In this document: piece by piece, positions 35,157-43,863 of the stretch | Numbering within the stretch: position 1 is the first letter of the stretch | Layout of the letters: every line of letters begins with the position of its first letter | Source: Paraburkholderia largidicola | Lineage (GTDB): Bacteria; Pseudomonadota; Gammaproteobacteria; Burkholderiales; Burkholderiaceae | Direction of reading: 5' to 3' | Assembly (NCBI RefSeq): GCF_013426895.1 | Contig: NZ_AP023175.1 | Span: 1,178,001-1,242,000 of the forward strand | DNA length: 64,000 nt | Made by a program: the position numbers and the translations under genes | Notes under the pieces: model-generated | Seen by the model: only the letters and a program-made list of their open reading frames with translations | What the model was told of the DNA's origin: nothing | Databases searched by the model: none

Positions 35157-36151
35157 GCACGCCGCCCGACTTCCTCTATCCGTGGGCACTCGTTCTGCTG
35201 CCGCTCGCCGCGTTGCCGCTGCTGCGTCGGAGCATCGATACGCTGCCGTATTCGTGGGTCGCATGGCTGCCGCGCGACCGCGCGGGCCGCGTCGTCGCGT
35301 TCATCTGGCGCGCCGCCGCGATGGTCGCGCTCGCGGCGGTAATCGTCGGGCTTGCGGGGCCGGGCTGGTCCGGCGAGCAGACGCGCATCACGGGAACGGG
35401 CGCGGAGATCCTGATTCTGATGGACGGCAGCGGCAGTATGAACCAGCCGATCAGCAGCGGCTCGATGAATGTCGCCGATGCGCCCACGGCCGGCGAAACC
35501 AAAAACCAGATGGCGCGCGATGCAATCACCGCGTTCGTCGCGCAGCGCGTGAACGATCGCTTCGCGTTCATGCTGTTCGGCACGCATCCGATGCTGGCCG
35601 TGCCCTTCACGCGCGACCGCACCGTGATCGACGCCGCGATTGCCGCGACGGGCATCGGACGCGGCACGCCGGACACCTTGCTCGACCGCGGCATCCAGTA
35701 TGCCGTCGAACTGTTCGATGGCCGCGCGCGCATGAGCAGCCGCGCGATCGTGCTGGTCTCGGACGGCGGCGCGCGACTCGACGACGTGGCGCGCGAGCAC
35801 ATCCGCGCGGGGCTGTCGCGTAACGGCGTCGCGTTCTACTTCGTCTATCTGCGCAGCGGCATTTACAGTCCTGATCTGCACGTGCGCCCCGCCGATACAG
35901 ACCATTCGCCCGAAGCCGAACTGCACCGCTTCTTCCTGTCGCTGCCGACGCCCTATCGTCTCTATCAGGCCGACAGTCCGCAACAGGTTGCGCGCGCGAT
36001 GAGCGATATCGCGCGCAATGAAAACGCGCCTGTGTCGTTCATCGAGCGTCTGCCGAGACAGGATCGCAGCGCCTGGTGTTACGCGACGGCGCTCATCTGC
36101 TGCGCGCTGCTGATCGGCGTGTGGTTCATGCAAAAGCGGAGCCTGCGATGA
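35153..36151 (+). CDS. VWA-domain membrane protein (MxaC/BatA-like)
   Basis: 332 residues. An N-terminal hydrophobic segment (about 10-24) and a second (about 52-70) are followed by a von Willebrand A domain with the MIDAS motif D91-G-S-G-S95, then a C-terminal membrane helix (about 310-326). This is the BatA/MxaC architecture of proteins working with MoxR ATPases at the inner membrane. The intact metal-ion site suggests ligand binding. It overlaps the MxaA-like and MxaK-like genes by ATGA. Confidence 0.85.
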   Translation: MSTPPDFLYPWALVLLPLAALPLLRRSIDTLPYSWVAWLPRDRAGRVVAFIWRAAAMVALAAVIVGLAGPGWSGEQTRITGTGAEILILMDGSGSMNQPISSGSMNVADAPTAGETKNQMARDAITAFVAQRVNDRFAFMLFGTHPMLAVPFTRDRTVIDAAIAATGIGRGTPDTLLDRGIQYAVELFDGRARMSSRAIVLVSDGGARLDDVAREHIRAGLSRNGVAFYFVYLRSGIYSPDLHVRPADTDHSPEAELHRFFLSLPTPYRLYQADSPQQVARAMSDIARNENAPVSFIERLPRQDRSAWCYATALICCALLIGVWFMQKRSLR

Positions 36152-36708
36152 AGCGGCTGCCCATCCATCTGATGTTCGGCGCAGCGACGCTGTGCTGTAT
36201 CGGCGTCGCCGGTTACTATGCGGTGCGTCTTCAGCATGTCGTGCAGGCGAACGCCGAGATCGCCGCAATCGACACGCAAAAACGCGAACAATGGAGCCCG
36301 TCCGCGACGAACAGCAACGCACCTGCCGTGCGGCTCGCGCAAGCCGTCGCGCTCGCGCGCGCCGGGCAGCATGCGGAGGCGGGCAAGCTCTACTACGACC
36401 TGTCGCGGCTCGCGCCTTCGAGCGAAACGGGCCGGCTCGCGCTCTACGATCTCGCCAACATGTATCTGCGCGAAGCTGCGGGCGATAGCGCACAAGGCCC
36501 CGTGCGCTCGCCGCCGATGCTCGAAACCGCGAAGGCGCGCTATCGGGACCTGTTGCGGCTCGAACCCGGCAACTGGGATGCGCGCTACAACCTCGAGCGC
36601 GCGCTGCGCCTCGCACCCGAAGCGCAAGACACCGCCGACGACATCAACGATGTGAAAGAGCAGCACAACATCAACGTGCGCGGCGCGGCGCCGGAGGAAC
36701 TGCCGTGA
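36148..36708 (+). CDS. MxaK-like TPR protein
   Basis: 186 residues. One N-terminal membrane helix (about 8-26) is followed by a periplasmic, helix-rich tetratricopeptide-like region with the repeat-like stretch VALARAGQHAEAGKLYYDLSRLAP and a second PGNWDARYNLERALRLAP. Size and position between two VWA genes match MxaK. The function of MxaK in methanol dehydrogenase maturation is known genetically but not biochemically. Confidence 0.75.
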   Translation: MKRLPIHLMFGAATLCCIGVAGYYAVRLQHVVQANAEIAAIDTQKREQWSPSATNSNAPAVRLAQAVALARAGQHAEAGKLYYDLSRLAPSSETGRLALYDLANMYLREAAGDSAQGPVRSPPMLETAKARYRDLLRLEPGNWDARYNLERALRLAPEAQDTADDINDVKEQHNINVRGAAPEELP

Positions 36709-37709
36709 AGCGCGACGCGCGGCCATGGATGCGCTATGTTCGCGGACGCTGGTGGCAGCTTCCGCTTGCGGCGCTGCTGCTCGCGGCGGCCATCCTGATG
36801 CCGCCCATCGAATTCAAACGCCCCGTGTTCCGCTATGTCGTCACGTTCGATATCACGCAAAGCATGGACGTCGAGGACGTTGCAATCGGCGGCAAGCCCG
36901 TGAGCCGGATCGACTTGGCGAAGGCCGCCATGAGCGACGTGTTGCAGCATCTGCCATGCGGGTCGGAAATCGGCTGGAGTGTGTTCACGAATCAGCGCTC
37001 GCTGCTACTGGTCGCACCCGTCGAGGTGTGCAGCAACTACGATGCGCTGCTTTCGTCGCTCGATCAGATCAGCGGGAAAATGCGCTGGGTCAACAGCAGC
37101 GTGATCGCGCAAGGCGGCATCTATTCGGCTGTCCGCGCGGCCACCGATCTGGGTCACAACACCGACGTCGTATTCATCACCGACGGCCAGGAAGCGCCGC
37201 CCGTCGCGCCGAACGAAACGACGGTGCGCGACATTCCGCAAGGGCTCGTGCATGGCTGGCTGATCGGTGTCGGCGGCGATCAGCCGGCGCCGATCCCGAA
37301 GACCAACGCCGACGGTGTGCGCACCGGTTTCTGGCAAGCGGATGAAGTGAGGCAGGTGCGGCCCGAGCCCGGTGCACCCGCAGTCGCCGAGAGTCACGAA
37401 GAACTGTCGCAACTCAGAGAGACGTATCTGGAAGCTCTGGCCGGCCATCTCGGCTTCGGCTACAGGCGGCTCGTCGGCCCGACTTCACTGCGCGCGCCGC
37501 TGATGGATGCACGTTACGCGCACCCGATACCCGTTGCGACCGATATCCGCTGGGCGCCCGCGCTGCTCGCGCTGGTGTTGCTCGTATGGCGTTTTCTGCC
37601 GGCACGACGGATCGCACAAGCGGACAAACTCGCCAGCACATCAATCACCACGACTCGCGCACGCAGTGCTTCACACAGTACGTCCGCTACCGCTGAATCG
37701 TTGCAGTGA
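36705..37709 (+). CDS. VWA-domain protein (MxaL-like)
   Basis: 334 residues. The N-terminal membrane helix (about 18-33) is followed by a VWA domain whose MIDAS motif has the MxaL-type form FDITQSMDVED (D49, T51, S53). A late hydrophobic segment (about 284-299) is followed by a basic, serine/threonine-rich tail. The start is GTG, overlapping the previous stop (GTGA). It ends the six-gene block; no mxaD or mxaF follows. Confidence 0.8.
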   Translation: MKRDARPWMRYVRGRWWQLPLAALLLAAAILMPPIEFKRPVFRYVVTFDITQSMDVEDVAIGGKPVSRIDLAKAAMSDVLQHLPCGSEIGWSVFTNQRSLLLVAPVEVCSNYDALLSSLDQISGKMRWVNSSVIAQGGIYSAVRAATDLGHNTDVVFITDGQEAPPVAPNETTVRDIPQGLVHGWLIGVGGDQPAPIPKTNADGVRTGFWQADEVRQVRPEPGAPAVAESHEELSQLRETYLEALAGHLGFGYRRLVGPTSLRAPLMDARYAHPIPVATDIRWAPALLALVLLVWRFLPARRIAQADKLASTSITTTRARSASHSTSATAESLQ

Positions 37710-37809
37710 CTTCATCGCGCCGCGCGTACGATTACCCGGCACGCGCTTAAAGAAACACGCCAGGCACGCCGACTGCTCCTTTGTCATCACTTCGTAAGGA
37801 CAACCGGCC

Positions 37810-38133
37810 ATGCACTCGACTCTTATTTCATCCGTCTCTCGCCGCCTGCTTTCGTCAACGGGCCTATTCTGCGCAGCGATGTCGCTATCCGCATTAGCCG
37901 ACGCGCAGATCCCTGCGCCAAGCGGCTCGGGCTCGCAGGAAAACCGCAGCGCGCCAATGGGGACGAAGGCCGATCCGCCGCCGGCGCAGATGCACGAATC
38001 AAACACGCCGCAAGCAGCCGAAGCCAAGCCTGCGCAACGCAGCGCGTCAAAAGGCAAGCCTGGCCACAAGCCTGAAGGCGCAGGCGGTTTCGACAACGGT
38101 CTGTATGGCACAGGCGCGGGCAGCAACAAATAA
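37810..38133 (+). CDS. Small secreted proline/glycine-rich protein
   Basis: 107 residues. The signal peptide (about 1-32, cleavage near ADA) is followed by an apparently disordered mature chain rich in P, S, G, A and K, ending GGFDNGLYGTGAGSNK. AAGGA lies upstream of the ATG, though spaced a little far. It follows the Mxa-like block by 100 bases on the same strand and may be read through from it. No family recognised. Confidence 0.6.
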   Translation: MHSTLISSVSRRLLSSTGLFCAAMSLSALADAQIPAPSGSGSQENRSAPMGTKADPPPAQMHESNTPQAAEAKPAQRSASKGKPGHKPEGAGGFDNGLYGTGAGSNK

Positions 38134-38147
38134 CCCTTAAGCTTCCC

Positions 38148-38522
38148 TCACGATTCTCCGACGCGATTCATGTTCTTTTGAATCGCGTCCTCTTTATTCA
38201 TGTTCTTTTCTTCGGACCATTTGAGCAACGAATCGAGCGCGGGACACAGTGCCTGTCCCCACTCGGTCATCCGGTACTCGACCTTGGGCGGCACCTGTGG
38301 ATATTGCTTTCGCTCGACGATGCCGTCCGCCTCCAGTTGCCGCAACTGTTGAGCGAGCATCTTTTGCGAAATACCGGGGATCAGCTTTTCGAGGTCCGAG
38401 AAGCGCTGCACCTGGCCGCCAAAGAGATGAAAAAGAATCACGAGTTTCCAGCGTCCTTCGAGCAAACGAAAAACGGCTTCGACATCGGCGGCGGCCGTTG
38501 CGGCCGTATAAACCTTCCTCAT
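38148..38522 (-). CDS. HxlR family regulator
   Basis: 124-residue winged-helix regulator of the HxlR/YodB type, typically sensing reactive electrophiles or oxidants. [52 protein letters not shown] is the family core. The single cysteine is in ALCPAL, not at the N-terminal position used by YodB. It is divergent from a short-chain dehydrogenase, with a 13-bp palindrome two bases upstream of its start codon. Confidence 0.9.
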   Translation of the reverse strand: MRKVYTAATAAADVEAVFRLLEGRWKLVILFHLFGGQVQRFSDLEKLIPGISQKMLAQQLRQLEADGIVERKQYPQVPPKVEYRMTEWGQALCPALDSLLKWSEEKNMNKEDAIQKNMNRVGES

Positions 38523-38524
38523 AG

Positions 38525-38537
38525 GTAAGTCACTTAC
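38525..38537. promoter_or_regulatory. HxlR operator candidate
   Basis: Perfect palindrome GTAAGT-C-ACTTAC overlapping the ribosome-binding position of hxlR and lying in the hxlR/dehydrogenase intergenic region. This is the form expected for an HxlR dimer site. Confidence 0.65.
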
Positions 38538-38613
38538 TTTTTCGTGCGTTCTTGTGGAACAGGTTGTGGATAGCGAGAATGAATGTATCGCAATTCACGA
38601 CTTCATATCGGAT

Positions 38614-39396
38614 ATGGCATTGAACGCATTGAATCTCGCAGGCATGCGAACGCTCGTCACGGCAGGCACCAAAGGGATCGGCAAAGCGGTCGTCGAGCGC
38701 TTCGTCGAACTGGGCGCAACGGTGTTGACCACGGCGCGCACGCACGCTCCAGATATCGACGCACGACACTTCGTGGCCGCGGATCTGAGCAACGAAGAAG
38801 GTTGCGCAAGCGTCGCGCGTGCGGTTCAGGAAAAACTTGGCGGTCTCGATGCGATCGTGCACGTGCTCGGCGGTTCATCCGCGCCCGCCGGAGGCTTTGC
38901 CGCGCTAGGCGACGACGAATGGCAGAAGGAACTCGACCTCAATCTCTTTCCCGCAGTGCGGCTCGATCGTGCGCTGTTGCCGGCCATGATTGCGCAGGGA
39001 ACAGGCGTCGTGATTCATGTGACGTCGATTCAGAACCGTCTGCCGTTGCCCGAATCGACAACGGCTTATGCGGCCGCGAAGGCTGCGCTATCGGCGTATA
39101 GCAAATCGCTGTCGAAGGAAGTGACGCCCAAAGGCATCCGCGTCGTACGCGTGTCGCCTGGCTGGGTCGAAACAGAAGCGGCCGTCGCATTCGCGGAACG
39201 TCTCGCCGCGGAAGCAGGCACCGACTATGAAGGCGGCAAGTCGATCATCATGAAGTCGCTCGGCGGTATTCCGCTCGGTCGTCCGGCGAAGCCTGCGGAA
39301 GTCGCGGATCTGATCGCGTTTCTGGCTTCGCCGCTTGCGTCGGCGATCAGCGGAACCGAGTATGTGATCGATGGGGGAACGGTGCCGACGGTGTAG
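38614..39396 (+). CDS. Short-chain dehydrogenase/reductase
   Basis: 260-residue classical SDR. The coenzyme motif TAGTKGIG is near residue 17-24, the catalytic serine lies in VIHVTSIQ and the Y-x3-K in AYAAAKAAL. The usual NNAG is replaced by VLGG, common in one SDR subgroup. I chose the ATG at 38614; the frame extends to 38554 but the extra residues are not SDR-like. Its divergent HxlR neighbour suggests induction by a toxic carbonyl or oxidant. Substrate unknown. Confidence 0.88.
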   Translation: MALNALNLAGMRTLVTAGTKGIGKAVVERFVELGATVLTTARTHAPDIDARHFVAADLSNEEGCASVARAVQEKLGGLDAIVHVLGGSSAPAGGFAALGDDEWQKELDLNLFPAVRLDRALLPAMIAQGTGVVIHVTSIQNRLPLPESTTAYAAAKAALSAYSKSLSKEVTPKGIRVVRVSPGWVETEAAVAFAERLAAEAGTDYEGGKSIIMKSLGGIPLGRPAKPAEVADLIAFLASPLASAISGTEYVIDGGTVPTV

Positions 39397-39449
39397 GCGC
39401 GCAGCCTCTCCAGGCACCTGAAGCAAACCGTCTTGAGACATACATTGCG

Positions 39450-40379
39450 CTAGCGCACCCACCCCCGCTCGATCAACGGCACGTCCCATCCGGGCTCCGT
39501 GCCGAGCCAATCCGCCAGAAACTCGACCAGCGCCTTCACCTTGAGCGCCTGGCGCTGCGTGGCCGGGTACACGGCCGCGAAGTTCAAAGGCGATAGCGCA
39601 TAGTCGGCCAGAACGGGCACCAGCGAGCCGTCGAGCAGCGGCGCGCTCGCCACCAGCGTGGGCAAACACACGACACCGCCGCCCGTCAGCGCATAGTCGC
39701 GCAACAGATGCACGGAGTTCGAACGGATCATGCCGGGCAGTTCCATTTCGAAGACCTCGTCGCCGCGCGTCATCGTCCAGTGATTGCGCGACGGGTAGCC
39801 CGAATAGAGCGCCGTCGTGTGCTGCAGCAACTCGCGAGGGTGCTGCGGCGTACCGTGCTTTTCGAGGTACGACGGCGCCGCGCAAAAGAGCCGCCTCACG
39901 GTAAAGAGCCGCCGCTCGATCAACGACTCCGAGATGGCCGGAAAGATCTGGAATGCGACATCGAAGCCTTCTTCGATGGGATCGACGACCCGGTCGTTCA
40001 CGATGATGTCGAGCTGGATGCCGGGATAGCGTCGATTGAATTCCCCTAACACCGCGCCGAAATGACCCAGCGCGAAACCAGGCAGCATCTGGATACGCAG
40101 CCGCCCGGTAGGCGTAGCGCGCAATTCGCGCATCTGGTCGGTGAGGTCATTGACGCGTCCCACCACCTCCGCACATTCACGATAGAACGCCTCGCCGACT
40201 TCGGAGAGGCGCACATGCCGCGTGCTGCGGTGGAACAACGGCGCGTTGACGAAGCGCTCCAGTTGCTGGATGCGGTTCGTCACGACCGAACTCGTCACGC
40301 CGAGTTGTCGTGCTGCCTCGGCGAAGCTGCTCGTTTCGGCAACCCGCACGAAAGCCTCGATACTCAGAAAACGATCCAT
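39450..40379 (-). CDS. LysR family regulator
   Basis: 309-residue LysR-type regulator of the CrgA/DsdC-like group: N-terminal winged helix (1-60, SFAEAARQLGVTSSVVTNRIQQLERFV), then the effector domain (about 90-295). It lies downstream of an MFS gene on the same strand (162 bases between) and convergent to the dehydrogenase. It could regulate either. No divergent partner exists, as the MFS stop lies upstream of its promoter. Confidence 0.9.
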   Translation of the reverse strand: MDRFLSIEAFVRVAETSSFAEAARQLGVTSSVVTNRIQQLERFVNAPLFHRSTRHVRLSEVGEAFYRECAEVVGRVNDLTDQMRELRATPTGRLRIQMLPGFALGHFGAVLGEFNRRYPGIQLDIIVNDRVVDPIEEGFDVAFQIFPAISESLIERRLFTVRRLFCAAPSYLEKHGTPQHPRELLQHTTALYSGYPSRNHWTMTRGDEVFEMELPGMIRSNSVHLLRDYALTGGGVVCLPTLVASAPLLDGSLVPVLADYALSPLNFAAVYPATQRQALKVKALVEFLADWLGTEPGWDVPLIERGWVR

Positions 40380-40476
40380 GCCGCTTCCCTGTCATCGTGT
40401 ACAGCACGTCAGTTTATACGCGCTGACGCCGGTGACAGTGGCATGCGTGACCGTCGGCCCGGGTACGCATGAAAGC

Positions 40477-40519
40477 GCGCACGGCGTGCCGTTTCTTCTC
40501 GAAGCAGCACGCCGTGCGC
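40477..40519 (-). terminator. 13-bp hairpin after the MFS gene
   Basis: GCGCACGGCGTGC (40477-40489) and GCACGCCGTGCGC (40507-40519), perfect arms with a 17-base loop, 22 bases past the MFS stop on the minus strand. The minus-strand tail is GCTTTCATG, only weakly T-rich. Confidence 0.5.
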
Positions 40520-40541
40520 ATAGACGCCAGTATCGGCGGCG

Positions 40542-41822
40542 TTATTCGAATTGTTCGGCCGCGGGAAATTCACCCGTCGATGCATTGCTCCGGCGCAATT
40601 TAGCAGGCGCCGTCTCCTTGAGCAGCAAGCTCACGCCGACGCCGAGCACCACTGCGCAGATCGGCAGCCACAGGATATTCTGAATGCCAAAGCGAGTCGC
40701 GACGAAGCCAGCAAGCGCAGGCGCCACCCCGCCGCCGAAGATCTCGCCCGCGCCAACCACGATCCCGATTGCCGTCGAGACCATGCCGACAGGCGCCGCC
40801 TCCGTCGCGACCGGGCCGGAGAGCAGCGAAACGAGACCCAGCGTGAAAAACGCCACCACGAACAGCACCGCGAACAAGGCGACCGGCTGCGCGCCGAGTC
40901 CGCGAAACACGTACAGCATCACCGCCGTCCCCGCGAAACCGACGACGCTCGCAAAGCGCCGACCCACCAGATCAGAAAGCCCCGGCAAGCCGAACTGGCC
41001 GACGAATCCACCGAAGCCGATCGCCGAGACCACGATGCCCATGCGCTGTGTGTCGAGCGCCAGGTACTCGGTGAGATAGAGAGGCAACATCGCCCCCAGC
41101 ACGAAGACGCCCGTCATCGCGCAGAACAGCGCGACCATCGCGACACGGATGTTCCCGCTCTTCAGCACGTCGCGCCAGTTGCCGCGTCCGGCTTGCGCCA
41201 CCGCCGACGTCGACGACTCGGACACCGTCGATACGGGCGTGGTCTTGGGCTCGCGAATCACGCGGAACATCAGCAAGCCGAGGATCAGCCCGGGAATGGA
41301 GACCAACGCGAACACCCAGCGCCACGACATCACGTTCAGCAACTGCGTGGCGATGATCGGCGAGAGCGCCAGTCCGAACAGCGCGAATCCGCTTTGCTGG
41401 AGTCCAAGATTGAAGCCACGGCGTTTCGGATGCGAGGCGTCGGCGGTCGCGGCGAAACTCGTCGGGCAGAACGAGCCTTCGGCGACGCCCATCAGGGCCC
41501 GCACGGCCATCAGACTCGCCAGTCCGCCCGCCACACCCGAGAATCCCGACAACAACGAGAACACGATGATCGCGGGAATCAGGACCTTGCGGCGTCCGAA
41601 CCGGTCGGAAATGCCGCCCATCAGCGCCGCGAAGATACCCCATGAAAGACCGAGGATGCCGATACAGTTGCCGACGTCCTGGGCCGTCAGATGCAGGTCC
41701 TTCATGATGGACGGAAAGAGCGGCGCGATCAGCCATCGGTCGAGGCCCACCAGCCCGAATCCGAGCGCAAGCAGCGTCACCGCTTTCCATTCGTAGGACA
41801 CGTCCCACTGGTTCGATCTCAT
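40542..41822 (-). CDS. MFS transporter of unknown substrate
   Basis: 426-residue 12-TM permease with the loop 2-3 motif GGISDRFGRRKVL and a matching one in the second half (GLSDLVGRRFA). The first helix LLALGFGLVGLDRWLIAPLFPSI resembles transporters of organic or sugar acids. I chose the ATG at 41822 with GGAGACAAGG upstream. It lies next to a LysR gene and upstream of the sugar island, transcribed the same way as dhaL. Confidence 0.82.
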   Translation of the reverse strand: MRSNQWDVSYEWKAVTLLALGFGLVGLDRWLIAPLFPSIMKDLHLTAQDVGNCIGILGLSWGIFAALMGGISDRFGRRKVLIPAIIVFSLLSGFSGVAGGLASLMAVRALMGVAEGSFCPTSFAATADASHPKRRGFNLGLQQSGFALFGLALSPIIATQLLNVMSWRWVFALVSIPGLILGLLMFRVIREPKTTPVSTVSESSTSAVAQAGRGNWRDVLKSGNIRVAMVALFCAMTGVFVLGAMLPLYLTEYLALDTQRMGIVVSAIGFGGFVGQFGLPGLSDLVGRRFASVVGFAGTAVMLYVFRGLGAQPVALFAVLFVVAFFTLGLVSLLSGPVATEAAPVGMVSTAIGIVVGAGEIFGGGVAPALAGFVATRFGIQNILWLPICAVVLGVGVSLLLKETAPAKLRRSNASTGEFPAAEQFE

Positions 41823-42196
41823 CCTTGTCTCCTGTAGCAGATTCGACGGCGACCGCACGCAGTGCAAGCAGCCCACGGCGTACACAGCGCCGATGAGAGA
41901 AGGATGATCCAGGTGCTATGGCGAAAGAATGCGACGACGACCGAATACGTCATTCGCGAAATGCAAACAATGTCTGCGACACGCCCCGCGAGGCGCGCCG
42001 GACAAGGATTTGGGCTGAAAACAAAGGCGCCGACACCGCGCTTTTGGCGCACCCCAGGGCTACTCCGGGTAGACGCACGCGCGATGTGGCGGCGGTCTGA
42101 TGCCAGCACGCAGGACTTCGCCGGTGCTGCGCTGGAGAGTCAGTTACCTCGGGTCAGACGCCCGCCGGCCTGCCCGATCCTGTGATTCGTCGTTTC
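41823..42196. other. Gene-free stretch upstream of the MFS gene
   Basis: 374 bases between the dhaL stop and the MFS start, both on the minus strand. It should hold the dhaL operon end and the MFS promoter, yet no clear terminator, operator or repeat is visible. Several overlapping short frames here lack coding signals. Confidence 0.3.
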
Positions 42197-42820
42197 TCAA
42201 CCAAGCGCTGCCATCAGCGCTTCCAGAAACCGCACATACGCCGTTGCCCCCGGATCGGCGTGACCGATGCTGCGCTCTTGCACCCACGCCGCACGCCCCT
42301 TCTGCGATTGCAGCGCGGCCGTCGTTTCCACCTGCCGCCGCGCGGTCGCAATCATCTCAGCGAGAATCTCACGCGCGCTCCCGGTCGACGCCTCGAGCAC
42401 ATCGAGGCTCGGCACCAGCGCATCGAGCACGGTCTTGTCGCCGACCTTGCTCTTGCCGCGTTCGACGATGCGCGCCGCTATCGCGCGCCCAATCGTGAGC
42501 ACGTCGTCCTTGCCGACTTCATGTTTATCCACCATCGTCTTCGCCGCCGCCAACAGGCCGCCGCCCGTCAACGCCGCGAACGTCGACGGATTGGCCGCCG
42601 AAAAGGCCTGACCGGCGGCACGCAACATGTCGCTCATCGCTGGGTCATCGGGTAAAGCGGCGAGCGCTTTCACGACAGCTGCCGATCCCGCCTTCACCGT
42701 GATGCCGAGATCGCCGTCGCCGAGCGCCGCATCGAGGTCGCGCAATTCGTCGGTGTGCGCGGGCAGCGCATCCAGCGTGCGTATCAGCAGCGCACGGACT
42801 TCATTGGATGACAGGCTCAT
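42197..42820 (-). CDS. dhaL: DhaL-like kinase ADP/ATP-binding subunit
   Basis: 207-residue nucleotide-binding subunit of a dihydroxyacetone-kinase-type enzyme. Magnesium-binding aspartates D30, D35 and D37 (LDAALGDGDLG) coincide with those of E. coli DhaL. The glycine loop differs: canonical GGASGPLYG is replaced by TGGGLLAAA. There is no DhaM phosphotransferase gene, so the phosphate donor is unclear (ATP or a distant PTS protein). It ends a long minus-strand gene series and follows dhaK by 13 bases. Confidence 0.87.
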   Translation of the reverse strand: MSLSSNEVRALLIRTLDALPAHTDELRDLDAALGDGDLGITVKAGSAAVVKALAALPDDPAMSDMLRAAGQAFSAANPSTFAALTGGGLLAAAKTMVDKHEVGKDDVLTIGRAIAARIVERGKSKVGDKTVLDALVPSLDVLEASTGSAREILAEMIATARRQVETTAALQSQKGRAAWVQERSIGHADPGATAYVRFLEALMAALG

Positions 42821-42833
42821 GATGTGCGCTCCA

Positions 42834-43844
42834 TCAGACCAGCAGCCAGTCGCGGTATAGCGGCGAACGCGCGGGCGCGGCGAGCAGCGTTTCGAGTTCG
42901 TCGTCGAGCAGCATCACGGTGATCGACGCCCCCGCCATTTCGAGGCTCGTCACGTATTCGCCGACATACGAGCGTGCAATCGACAAGCCGTGATCCCCAA
43001 TCACTTTCGCCGCGCGCCTGAACAGCAGATACAGTTCTTCGAGCGGCGTCGCGCCGAGTCCGTTGATCAGCACGGCGAGCCGCGCCCCCTTCGGTGCCTG
43101 CAGATCGCCAAGAATCTGACCCATCAGACGATCCGCAATCGCATCGGCGGATTCCAGCTTGCCACGATGCGTGCCGGGTTCGCCATGAATTCCGATGCCG
43201 ATCTCCATCTCGCCATCGGGCAGCGTGAACGTGGGTTTGCCCGCAGCGGGCAGAATGGTCGGCGACAGCCCGACACCCATGGTGCGGCAATGATCGTTCG
43301 CCTTCGCGCAGATGCGCGCGACTTCGTCGAGCGAATCGCCGCGCTCCGCCGCGGCGCCCGTGCACTTGAAAACGAACGCCATGCCGGCCACGCCGCGCCG
43401 CTCGCTCGCGCGCTCCGCTGGCGCCGACGCGACATCGTCGGTCAGCAGTACCGTTTTGATGTCGATGCCTTCGGGTTCCGCGAGATCGGCGGCGAGATCG
43501 AAGTTGAAGACGTCGCCGCCGTAGTTGCCGTACACGTACAGCACGCCCGCTCCGCCGTTCACGGCTTTCGTGGCCTCGAAAATCTGTTCTGCCGACGGCG
43601 ACGAGAACACGTTGCCTACCGCGACGCCGCTGCACAGCCCTTCGCCGACATAGCCGAGAAATCCCGGCATGTGCCCCGAGCCGCCACCCGTGACGATGCC
43701 GACATGCCCTGCTTTCGGCGCATCGGCACGCACGAGCGCGCGACGGTCGGCTGTCGCGGCCTTGATCCAGCCTGGGTGCGCGATCAACAGCGCATCAATC
43801 ACTTCGTCGACGAAATCATCTGGCTGGTTGATGATCTTTTTCAC
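42834..43844 (-). CDS. dhaK: DhaK-like ketose kinase subunit
   Basis: 336-residue substrate-binding subunit of a dihydroxyacetone-type kinase. H220 in GIGIHGEPGTH is the residue that forms the covalent hemiaminal with the keto substrate. The GGGSGH motif (53-58) is present, but the following residues are MPGFLGYVG instead of the usual EPxHxGYIG, a change next to the substrate pocket. The substrate may be a related ketose such as erythrulose rather than dihydroxyacetone. GTG start with AAGGAG. It lies 19 bases from the ribose-type permease gene. Confidence 0.87.
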   Translation of the reverse strand: MKKIINQPDDFVDEVIDALLIAHPGWIKAATADRRALVRADAPKAGHVGIVTGGGSGHMPGFLGYVGEGLCSGVAVGNVFSSPSAEQIFEATKAVNGGAGVLYVYGNYGGDVFNFDLAADLAEPEGIDIKTVLLTDDVASAPAERASERRGVAGMAFVFKCTGAAAERGDSLDEVARICAKANDHCRTMGVGLSPTILPAAGKPTFTLPDGEMEIGIGIHGEPGTHRGKLESADAIADRLMGQILGDLQAPKGARLAVLINGLGATPLEELYLLFRRAAKVIGDHGLSIARSYVGEYVTSLEMAGASITVMLLDDELETLLAAPARSPLYRDWLLV

Positions 43845-43863
43845 GTGATTCTCCTTGTGATGA

